From: Crotophaga sulcirostris
Lineage: Eukaryota; Chordata; Aves; Cuculiformes; Crotophagidae
NCBI GenBank assembly: GCA_013397455.1
Contig: VYZB01000190.1
Span: 247,993 to 311,992 of the forward strand
DNA: 64,000 nt
Reading direction: 5' to 3'
A model generated the notes under the pieces. That model was not told where the DNA came from and made no database searches. It saw only the letters and a list, made by a program, of their open reading frames with translations. Every line of letters begins with the position of its first letter. The stretch's first letter is position 1. The position numbers and the translations under genes were made by a program. Shown piece after piece: positions 13,201 through 22,984 of the stretch.

Positions 13201-15801
13201 TAAAAGGGAAATCTTCAGCAGTGGAGTCTATCCACCGTACTCAGAATCCCGTGATGATAGCACAGTATCTTAAATTTTCTATAAGAGAGCTTGTGCAGCT
13301 GCCGGTGTGTTTTCTGAAAAACTGCAAGGGGAAATAGAGGACTCTGACTTTCTTCCTCAATCTCTTTTTATTTTTAATTCTCAAAGTCAGCCCACAAGTG
13401 CAAATATTAACCCCCAGCCCTAGAATAAGTCATGTCTTTTATCATTCTTCTCATAAAAACTTTATGTTTCTCCGAAAGTATTTTACAACTGTGACAGAAA
13501 GTGCTGTGACAGATTCCGGTAGAAGAGGACCAAGAGAAAGCCTGGGAAGTCAGCCAGAAATTAAGAATGATTCCCCTTTTGCACCCGCTCCAGGGTATGA
13601 CATCATCCCCTGTACTTCGATGCCTCTGTACAAAGCCTCTGGATAACAAGCCAAACATATTGTGCCAAATATCTTAGCTATTATTATCATTTTTCATTTG
13701 GGGATGATTCTGATAAATGATTTGTAAATGCAAAAAAGTCATTAAACAGAATAGTAAGGAGTTGCTCAATTCTTCAGCTGCACTGAGCCGTTCCAATTAG
13801 AGTCTGAAGGAGGAATATTGCCTTTCTATCAGTCAAGCCCGTGACACAGCACATCTCCCTGAGGTCATGGGTCCTGAATACTCAAAGAAAGATGTCACTT
13901 GTATTCTCAAATAGATTATAAAGGTTTGCTAATCAGTAAAAATAGGAGTCTCCCTAAGGCGTTCATTGGGTAGCTAGGTAGAAAGGGCACTTTAATGGTC
14001 TAAACTCAAGGCCCTAGAGTGTTATCATTATTCAAAGGACATTTTAGAATACTAAGTAATTAAGTTGAGTATTTGTTAGTTATGTCTCAGAACTGAATAA
14101 GACAATGACTTTTATATGTTGATCGTAATTTCAATTAGCTGCACACTTTCTTTTCCTCCATTCATAACATCTTATTTTAGGATGCAGCAGCAAACCGCTA
14201 AAATAAGATGAAAGCATAGAAGAATACAACTTTAAGGACAGGAAATATTGTTGTTGAAGACTGGGCCGTCTGTTTGTCACATCCCACCTCCCTTCCCAAC
14301 TTCCTCTTCCCCTGGTATCAGTGAGCCCTAAATAAATTTAGAAGGCAGGGCGTCTAACAGAACTAAGGCTTTTGGTCTAGATCCTGAAAGGTACAGTGTA
14401 ATGCTGTAGCTGGGTCAATTACAAAAAGAGAGAATTCAGATTTTTTTACTGGAAGTTGCTCAGTGCTTTGTCAAACTGAGGACTTGGAAATCAGTTTGCC
14501 CAACATAGCACTAGTCTTGTTATCATATGAACCAGTGGAAAACCTTTCCTCAAGTTGATTGGGAGTGTAGCTGGACTCCCTACGGCCAGTTTATATTCAA
14601 CTGGCACCCTTTGTTAAAATTATGAGGAGGTGGTTTTCAATACTTACAAGTGTACTTGGAGCCCCGAATTTAAAAGGGCAAGAATGAGAAGGAATTCTGG
14701 TAAATTCTTATTCAATTCTACTAAACATATTGATTTAAATTGATTCCCTGCCTCTACTGTTTTTTACCTAAAACAAACAAGAGGTCATTTTTAAGCCCTA
14801 GGGCCTATGTGCTTTGGTAATTATGGAAATTTTTTTTGAAAGACTCAGAAGAACAAATTTACCACGGTCAGGCAACTTTGTTAAAAACTTATATTAATAG
14901 TACCTAAATTCAGCGCTGCTACTCAGTAAGTCGCAGGGTCTGGAACATGGTTTTAGCCATTCTTACAAGGTCACCCAGGTGATTTCATTTGACATACGGC
15001 AGCAATTTGGCCTCTATTTCTGTTCCCACTGGGCTTATTTAACATATGTATCAGAGATGTGATTCTTTTATAGTACTATTGGCACAATGATAATGTCTTT
15101 ATAATAATAGTGATTTTAGATTTTATTAAAAACATCAATAGGGAATTACTGTTCCTGTGAAAACAGCAAAGAAAAAGAATGAGTCGTATACTTTCATTCT
15201 GTAAATTCAGTCTTTTGGTATCAAACTAAATAAAGTCACAATTCCTTTTTTAAAGCACCAAATTTGAAACAAATGGACCATTAGACTTTTAGTGCCAAAT
15301 AACTCAGTTTGTTCAATGAATGTATGAATGGTATATCTGCAACAGTATGAAGTTTATTGTTTATTCCTGTTTTCATGCCTATTTAAGATTTAGTAAAGTA
15401 TTTCAATACGGATAATATAATAAGAATATTCGCCATGTCTTATTACCACCATTAGCTATTAGGTTCTTTTAAAGGCTGTATTTTGGAAGCATATTTGCAT
15501 CTGGAACAGACTAAGCAGAGAATAATCCTTCTGTTTTCCTCAGTTTATCTACGGACATGTCTGAAAAACCTCAGGTGACTGTTTCACAAAGCCATTCAGA
15601 CCCAGCTCAGCCCTGCCCTGCAAACATCCTTCATGCCTTGGGTTTACAATCTCCCTCAAACAGCAAGTGTTTCTTCTCAGATTTCAGGACGAAAAAAGCA
15701 GTTTTCCTCCCTCACAGTTGATGTTTTGTGTGATCCAACCCCCTCGTCTCCCACTCCTGCATCCTTTTTCACCTGCTCACTGATTGCCCTGTTTGATGAG
15801 A
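10216..15801. other. Long unique non-coding stretch
   Basis: About 5.6 kb without a recognisable gene. Content includes a T-rich tract (13153-13205), a perfect hairpin at 14168-14210, and a slightly more GC-rich part at 11020-11340 whose overlapping open frames (11024-11221, 11091-11372) have no domain features. A pair of opposed open frames at 13398-13658 are mirror shadows of each other with no protein-like signal. Confidence 0.55.
14168..14210. repeat. Perfect 13-bp hairpin, 17-nt loop
   Basis: CATCTTATTTTAG (14168-14180) and CTAAAATAAGATG (14198-14210) are exact reverse complements flanking a 17-nt loop (GATGCAGCAGCAAACCG). Pairing does not extend beyond the arms. It could be a tiny MITE relic, a structured RNA element or a chance palindrome. 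A perfect 13-bp match at this spacing is unusual even in AT-rich DNA. Confidence 0.65.
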
Positions 15802-16235
15802 GATCATGGGATCATAGAATCACCTGGTTGGAAAAGACCTTTGAGATGATCAAGTCCAACTCTACCTGTACACTTACTAAATCAGATCCCTGAGAAACTC
15901 ATCTACCTGTCTTTTACACAGCTCCAGGAATGGTGACTCAATCACCTCCCTGGGCAGCTGTGCCAGTGCCTGACCACCCTCTCAGTGAAGAAATTTTTCC
16001 TGATGTCTGGTCTGACATTCCCTGGTGCAACTTGAGGCCATTTCCCCTCGTCCTATCACCTGTCACTTGGGACAAGAGACCAACACACCTCACCACAGCC
16101 TCCTTTCAGGCAGTTGTAGACAGTGATGAGGTCTCCCCTCAGCCTCCTGTTCTCTAAGTTAAACAACCCCAGTTCCTTCAACCACTCCTTGTAGGACTTG
16201 TTCTCCAGCCCCTTCACCAGCCTCATTGTCCTTCT

Positions 16236-16418
16236 CTAGACACGCTCCAGCACCTCAATGTCCTTCTTGTAGTGAGGGGCCCAGAACTGCACACAGTACT
16301 CGAGGTGTGGTCTCACCAGTGCTGAGTACAGGGGCACAATCACTCCCCTACTCCTGCTGGCCACGTTGTTTCTGGTACAGGCCAAGATGCCATTGGCCTT
16401 CTTGGCCACCTGGTCCAC
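16236..16418 (-). pseudogene. CR1 ORF2 post-RT segment
   Basis: The minus-strand reading contains [20 protein letters not shown] and [20 protein letters not shown], typical of CR1/jockey-type ORF2 just after the RT catalytic core. It ends with a stop before the expected R-R-A-T continuation ('CTCTAGACACGCTCC' on the + strand carries the change). It is a fragment of the larger dead ORF2 and not independently expressed. Confidence 0.85.
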
Positions 16419-16429
16419 TGCTAACTCAT

Positions 16430-17082
16430 ATTCAACCGGCTGTCAATCAACACCCCCAGGTCCTTCTCTGCCAGGCAGCTCTCCAGCCATTCTCCCACAA
16501 GTTTGTAATGCTGTCTGCGGTTGTTGTGTCCCAAGTGCAGGACTCAGCATTTGGTCTTGTTGAATCTCAACCCGCTGGTTTCAGCCCACCAATCTAGCCT
16601 GTCCAGATCCCTCTGCAGAACCTCCCTTCCTTCAAACAGATCAACACTGCCACCCATCTTAGTGTCATCCTCAAACTTGCTAAGGGTGCACTAAATCCCC
16701 TCGTCCAGATTGTTGATAAAGATGTTGAACAGGACTGGACCCAGCACTGAACCCTAGGGAACACCGCTCATGACTAGCCTCTGACCGGATTTAACTCCAT
16801 TTACCACCACCCTTTGGGCCTGTCCATCCAACCAGTTTTTTACCCAGCAGAAAGTGTGCCAATGGCAGCCAGTTTCTCAAGCAGAACACTGTGGAAAACA
16901 GTGCAAAAGGCTTTACCAAAGTCCAAGTACACCACATCCACAGCCTTCCCTCGTCCATTAAATGGGTAACATTGTCACAGAAGGAGATCAGGTTGGTCTG
17001 GCAGGACCTGCCTTTCATAAACCCATGTTGACTAGGCCTGATCACCTGATTATCCTGCATATGGTGTATGATAGCACTCAAG
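16430..17082 (-). pseudogene. CR1 reverse-transcriptase core, inactivated
   Basis: This is the RT part of ORF2. The N-terminal piece (16791-17082) reads SAIIHHMQDNQVIRPSQHGF then MKGRSCQTNLIS. It shifts frame near the expected V-V-Y-L-D-F-S-K-A-F segment (16925-16950). The catalytic box at 16658-16678 reads K-F-E-D-D-T-K: both aspartates are kept, but the usual alanine of F-A-D-D is glutamate. The RT fingers upstream of the ILSAI segment are missing. The product cannot be functional. Confidence 0.85.
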
Positions 17083-17210
17083 ATCATAGAATCATAGAAT
17101 CATAGAATCATAGAATCATAGAATTACCTGACTGGGAAAGGACCCAAAAGGGTCATTGAGTACAACTCCTATCCCTACATAGGACATTTCCAACATTCAC
17201 ATCATGTGAC
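17083..17210 (-). mobile_element. Short nested CR1 3' end with (ATAGAATC)5 tail
   Basis: An exact octamer array (ATAGAATC units, 17083-17124) is followed by 'GGGAAAGGACCCAAAAGGGT' and 'CATTGAGTACAACTCCTATC', the 3' UTR of a different CR1 subfamily from the surrounding element. It is truncated after only ~125 bp. On both sides lies CR1 ORF2 of the host element, so this is an insertion of one CR1 into another. The clean octamer array suggests it is the younger of the two. Confidence 0.85.
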
Positions 17211-17675
17211 TGAGGTCCTCATTCTTTGTCACTACTGTTCCCCTTGCATCCAGTAAAGGAGGGGGATTCTCCTTGGTTCTCCTATTGTTGTTAATGTATT
17301 TGAAGAAACATTTTTTATTATCTTTCACCGAGTTGGCTAGTTCAAGTTCTAGTTGGGCTTTAGCCCTTCTAATTTTCTCTCTACAGATCTCACCTCATCC
17401 TTTTAGTCCTCCTCGGATGCCTGCCCCCTCTTCCAAAGCTCATACACTTTCCTCTTCTTCCTGAGATCCATCCAAAGCTCTCTGCTCAACCAAGATGGTT
17501 TTCTTCCCCACCGACTCATTTTATGGCACACGGGGATGACCTGTGTCAGTTCTGCTGACGCCCTTCCTTACTCCTCCTAGAACTGAGAATTCTATCATTT
17601 CGTGATCACTGTGCCCCAGGCATCCTCCAATAGTCACATCTTCCACAAGACCTTCTCTGTTCACAAACTGCAGGT
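17211..17675 (-). mobile_element. CR1 LINE, upstream ORF2 part
   Basis: On the minus strand this continues CR1 ORF2 upstream of the RT core. Readable pieces are the end of the endonuclease region (G-C-L-G-H-S-D-H-E-M-I-E-F, 17594-17632), the linker (RKKRKVYELWKRG, ~17424-17462) and KDNKKCFFKYINNNRRTKEN (~17266-17325). An internal deletion near 17547 joins sequence normally separated by roughly 150 bp. Compared with full CR1, about 125 codons between this part and the RT portion left of 17083 are absent. The 5' edge near 17675 is approximate. Confidence 0.82.
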
Positions 17676-20600
17676 ATGAGTACTTTGTGGGCATTTCAGG
17701 CCCACCGAGGAAGTAGAGGGGTGGGACTGGGAAAAGCTGATGTCCTGACAGTGTGAGAGAGGGAAGATCTACCCCTATAAAAATGTCAAAAGCATTTTTA
17801 TTTCAAACACACACACATCCCTAATTACTAAATTCCTTCCAAGGGAGACGTTACCATTAAGTTCTTGAAAAAGAGATGAAACAAGAAGAAAAAGATATGT
17901 ATACTTATTGAATGGGATTCATCTCACTTAAATTTAGACATCTAAAAATTATTCATCTGAGTTAGTCATCCCTGACTACCCTCAAAGTCAGCAGAGAGAA
18001 ATAGGCACATCTAAAAGGCATTCATTCTTCCTATCTTAGAAGATGAATTGCTCTTTAGAGCTACCTGTTTCTCTCCATTGATTATAAAGGTAAGCGTGAA
18101 GTAAATAACTCAGACAACTGGCTTTTAGACATCTGTAATTAGGCAATATGAATCTTTTCCTTTCTTTCCCCCCAAGAAGGACTAAATTTCATTCTCAGAA
18201 CCTTGAATTAAAATGGTATCTATGGGCTGGTTTTGGTTGCATTTTTTTAATGACTGCTGAGAAATTTTGCAGTCAAAGCTGTACTTAAGGCACTTAAAGC
18301 GCAAGCGTGAGGTTGCGATTCTACTTAGGAGTATATCAAAGACCCTAGTGCATTTCTGGACCAATCACCTAGCGAAATAAACACACTCAAAATCCTGGGG
18401 GACCAGAGATCCTACAGATGTGGTCCGAAGTGTGTTGACCAAAGCCAAGGATTTTAGTGTATGAAATACTAAAAATAACAGAAAAAATATTCAGTGGAAA
18501 TACAAAACAGTGCTACTAGCTCTGAAAAGCCCTGTGAAGTGAAAAATATTTCCAAGGTTTATTTTAGTATCCTAGATTAGCTAATTCACTAATAATAAGA
18601 GTAGTATTTCACTTCTCTAAAGTGATCTAAAAGTCATTGATTCTTTAAGTCTTTCTAAGGTCTTTGAAAGACCTTGAAAGATTTTAATTAATACTGATTT
18701 TTTTCTTGATTGTCATAAAAATATGGTTCTGACTGTATTCCCAAAGAGTTTTCAGGATTGGTTAAAGTAGAACTTTTCTTTTTTATTCCGAGTTAGAGTC
18801 ATAAATTTATTGAGGGAAAAAACCTACCATAATTTTGAACAGTATCTTCATGGTAGCAGTATTTCATGAGGCTATCATTGCTTAGTTTCTTTTTTGAATT
18901 GGACAGATTTAAATAACAGCTTTTATGAAAGGCTTCGAATCATAATGCTGTAAGGTATATGGGAAGGAGTTGACTTTTTAAGGGTGGTTACTCTAATTGA
19001 ATTAATCTGTGGACTGAAATGCCAAACGGAAAGTCTCAGAATTCTTCCACTTCATTAAAAAATATATTTAATTCTTAGTCTATAAATGCTCATTCAAAGA
19101 CAAGGCAATGTTCATTCTGATTTACAAGATGTGGTTTCACTCTCCTTTTTGAAACTACCTTAACTAAAAAAGAGAAACAGAGCATCCAAGTGAAATATAA
19201 ATGTACTTCTATATAGAAAAGTAGGCATTAATAATACATTTAAAATTTTGTGTTGTACCTATTCATTTATGAATTATTTCAAAAAAATAATTCACCCTCC
19301 TAGAATCTGGATAGTGAATCCCGTATAGTTACCTCACATGTCCAGGAAGAAGTATTTGAGTGGTTTTGTTTGCTAGAACTTTTTGTTTATTTATTGTTTT
19401 TACTGCATAAAGAGGTTCTTCTGTTGGATATTATGGAAATATTTTGTCAAGGAGGAACATTTGGCAGCAAAAACTCATTCTAAATTTATCAATATATATT
19501 TGGACAAATGCTTCCAGATGGTTTTGGACTTTCACAAAGCAACACAAAACAAATCCTTGTCTTTATAAAATATTCTAGCTATGAAAGGTTATTTTTTCCA
19601 GTCATTGAAGTGATATTTTTAGTCAATCTTGATCTGGTAAAACAATAAATCCTTCCAGCAAGCTGAACTTACTGACACTATTTTGTATTTCCACACAGCA
19701 GGGAGGCTAGTCTGTCCCAGGTATTTATACTTTTTAAGGGCTCTGCAGTGTATCAGAACACATGCATGTTTATCTGTAGACATGATGATAGCTCCTGATT
19801 AGTTCCTCTATGGAGGTACGACATGTGAACAAAAGGACAGGAACCCTTGGAACATGTGAATGATAGCAGAACGCAAGTTGATGTGCCTTTAAAGTTTAGA
19901 AATATGTAAAAACTTGTAAACAAAATGAATCTTTTCACAGCTATGTAGTCTGATACTTTCAAAAGATAAGATTTCTAGAACATCTCCATAGGATTTTGTT
20001 AAGTGATGCTTGATGACTATTAAAATCCATCTTTCTTACCTCATCATATAGGCTCAGATGCATTTAAAATATTAGATTAAGTTCAGCTTTCATAGGTTAA
20101 AAATTCATTAAAATAAAGATGTGAAAAGCTTAAAGTTCCTATTTGGTGCCGTATTGAGAAAGAAAGGATTAAGCACTTGCTTGTGCTTTTGGTCTAGTGA
20201 GAATTTTTTCTGGTTGTATGACACCTAGTTCTCCACTTTCTGAGGTGGCTTCTTAGTGAAGGATAACCTATAGATCCTGGGAAACAGCTCAAATAGCAGT
20301 TCAAAACCTTTAGCCTATTCTTAGATAAATATATAAACTGGAGAGAAAAAAACTCGCAGAAAACCCTGCAAAAAACCCGAACCCACTAGATGTTTCTGAA
20401 AAGATGATTATTTGTATAATCAAGAAGAGACAGGTGATCCTTATATACTGACATCTTGCTAACGTATTAAGGTTTCAGATCCAATTCCTACCAATTGCAT
20501 TCTGTAAGAAGCTTCAAAATAAAAGCCAAATACAAGGTTTCAAAAGACCAATTTACTTTGAATTTGTTCATTGATTTGTTCTCTAGTTCCATGGGAAACT

Positions 20601-22277
20601 CAACATTTTTTAAAACCTCATTGTTCACTTTCCTTTCCAAAAAAAGTAGAAGCAAGTGAAAGTTAACATTGGTTGAACTACACATGGCGTGTCATCTATC
20701 AAGATAAATTCTTAGTAATGTTCTTGTCTAGTTACCCATACTCCACACTCCATGTCTGAGTTGTATCTTCTCATAGTTAGGTACTAATGAGATTACTGTG
20801 AAAGAGGATAAAGTTGGCATCAGTCCCGGCAGCTGTGTAAGGCTGTCTATGTGGTTTTGAAGCCCATGTGACATAAGCCTGGATACTCTGACCCACTTCT
20901 GAGAGCAAAACACTTCATCACTAGTCTGCTGGGAAGAATTAGAGAAGGCAGAGCTGGACAATCTGAACAAAAGACAGCATGGACGGATTTACAGGAAGCA
21001 AGTTTACTGACAAAAAAAGTGAAACTCATAGTTTGGAAGCATACAGTGAAAAGAACTTTCCTTGATCGTTTTAAGTTCATGTATTTCTCAAGAGAACAAC
21101 CTGTAAAGCTCTTTCAAATCTCTACAACAGTCTGTCTTTGCATACTCTGTCACGCTACTCAGGTGCTTGACCTTTGCTAGTTTCTGTTTTTAACTGTACA
21201 AAATTATGAGGATTTTAGCATTTGATCACACATTATCCAGACCCTCTTCATTCACTCTACCATGTGTAATATTTCCTAGCTTTGGGTTTGTGAAGTCTGT
21301 AGTATCTAGTTAAACAGTACGCTTTATTAATATACATTATAATTTTTATTATGCTGATGTTAAATGTTGAATACTGAGGACTGACAAGCTAAGATTCCTA
21401 CTTCATTCTGTCAACATACCTTCCGTCTCGTTATCCTTGCCTTGAGCTTTTCTTAGAACAAAGTATTGATTGTGCCCAGTCATGCTAATTTGTGTTTCTG
21501 ACATTGAATGCAATATGTCCACCTTCTCAGGTCAAGTCATGAGTGAGAAATTAACCTTGGGCTTCTGACACGGTATAATAGAACTGAACTGGAATCTAGC
21601 ATCATCTAATAGAAATATTCACATAACTTGTTTGAATTTCTTCACTTCATGCCTATAGAAGGGGTAATTATGAGCCCAAATTGTCCTACAAATTGATTCC
21701 TTGGATCAAACTCTTAACTGATACCAGCACTATAAAAGCTTTGACAGAAGGTTTCTATAACAATTTTAAGATTAAATCTTTTTAATTTTGGAAATTACTG
21801 GCAAAGTAAGTATTGATCTCCAGCACTCTTATTTCCGACAAAGACAAAAGATGTGGTTTTAGGAAATACAGTAGTTTGTATTTAGAAAACATTTGATAAA
21901 AATAGAGATTTTCAAAAAATATTTGAAAATTAAAATAATATCATTGTCTTAATCTCCAGTAAAAATATATCAATGCCTCAAGCTAACTACAAACCTGAGT
22001 GTGCCTCCAAGAGTCTAGTTTAGCTTTCAGTCCTTCACTGTATGTGTCTATACACCATCATCTTCATTTTTCAGACAAGAAAATCAGAAAAATAAATCTT
22101 AGGGTTTTTTTAAAAAAATATTGTTAAATTTTGGATCATGGAGTAGTAGGATTTCAGATTGAATTCTTAAATCAAAGTAACCATATGCTTCTTTTCTGCA
22201 TTGTAAATAGGTCTTAATGACTCATTTGAGGATGTATGGAAGAGAAAGCAGTGGAACTGAAACCTTTTTTTTTCTTG
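17676..22277. other. Unique AT-rich non-coding stretch
   Basis: No gene or clear transposon is visible in 4.6 kb. A short CA run lies at 17807-17817. Possible MIR-like wording near 21640-21680 (TTTGAATTTCTTCACTTC ... GGGGTAATTATGAG) is too weak to annotate. Open frames of 60-80 codons (for example 18182-18364 -, 20728-20970 -) show no protein features. Confidence 0.55.
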
Positions 22278-22984
22278 GTCTGTGCTGTAATGACAAGGAC
22301 CTGGGGGTCTTGGTGGACAACAGACTCAACATGAGTGAACGGTGTGCTGCAGCAGAGAAGGTCAGCAGGATGCTGAGGTGCATCAAGAAGGACATCACCA
22401 GTAGACATAAAGAAGTCATTATCCCACTCTACTCAGCATTTGTCAGGCTGTACCTGGAGTACTGCATCCAGTTATTGTCCCGCTAAACAAAAGAGATGCA
22501 GACAGGTTGGAGAGGGTCCAGAGCAAGGCCACTAAAATGATCAGAGGATTAGTAAAACTACCATACAAAGTAAGGCTGAGAGAACTGGGTCTGTTCAGCC
22601 TTGAGAAGAGAATGCTTAGGCGAGACGTTTTTACCATGTACCAGTACATAAAGGGTGTCTATGAAGAGGACGGAGACTCCCATTTTACAAGGAGTCGCAC
22701 AGAAAAAAAAGGGACAATAGGTGTAAGTCACTCCTGGGGACATTCTGATTGGATTCCAGAAGAAATTTTTTTGCCATGAGAACAGTTAAACATTGGAATA
22801 ATTTCCCCAGGGAAGTGGTAGATTCCTCTACACTGGACACTTCTAAGGCTGAGCTTCACAGGGTTCTAGGCCATCTCATTTAAACTACGTATCACCTAAA
22901 GTGTTGGGCCAGATGACCCCTGAGGTCCCTTTCAACCTGGTATTCTATGAGTCTATGATTCTATGATTCTATGATACTACGATT
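22278..22984 (+). mobile_element. CR1 LINE 3' part with intact octamer tail
   Basis: A sense-orientation CR1 that starts within ORF2 at 'GACAAGGACCTGGGGGTCTT' (K-D-L-G-V-L-V-D) and runs to the 3' end. The 3' UTR contains 'GCCAGATGACCCCTGAGGTC' and 'CCTTTCAACCTGGTATTCT', and it terminates in a run of ATTCTATG-type octamers (22951-22984). It is 5'-truncated just downstream of the RT catalytic core. The recognisable tail gives the strand and the exact end. Confidence 0.93.
22289..22779 (+). pseudogene. CR1 ORF2 C-terminal remnant, frameshifted
   Basis: The first part reads KDLGVLVDNRLNMSERCAAA and IKKDITSRHKEVIIPLYSAF, then stops at 22484. A second open part (from ~22507) resumes as MERVQSKATKMIRGLVK and LRELGLFSLEKRMLRRDVFT, the normal downstream continuation of the same protein, so a short indel with a stop separates them. 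The last part is disrupted by an A-run near 22704. It is non-functional. Confidence 0.85.

Larger units (their letters stand above)
15802..17082 (-). mobile_element. CR1 LINE, antisense, 3' portion
   Basis: On the minus strand this holds RT-domain-to-3'-end CR1 sequence. The 3' end begins at a degenerate tail (GGATCATAGAATC, 15809-15821), followed by the family's 'GGTTGGAAAAGACCTTTGAG' block. Coding landmarks include the segment around the RT catalytic motif and the region reading MKGRSCQTNLISFCDNVTH. The copy is well preserved at the DNA level but has stops and frameshifts. It is cut at ~17083 by another CR1 tail, and more CR1 ORF2 sequence resumes at ~17211. The same subfamily is found at 57492-57976. 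Confidence 0.92.

Noticed and set aside
16226..16597. 123-codon + strand frame
   Set aside because: Antisense shadow of the CR1 ORF2 at 15.8-17.1 kb.
17083..17124. Five tandem ATAGAATC units considered as microsatellite or CRISPR-like array
   Set aside because: There are no spacers, and it adjoins a CR1 3' UTR in the correct position, so it is the CR1 octamer tail.
21640..21680. MIR-like wording (CTTCACTTC ... GGGGTAATTATGAG)
   Set aside because: Too short and diverged; the core TCACTTAAC block is missing.
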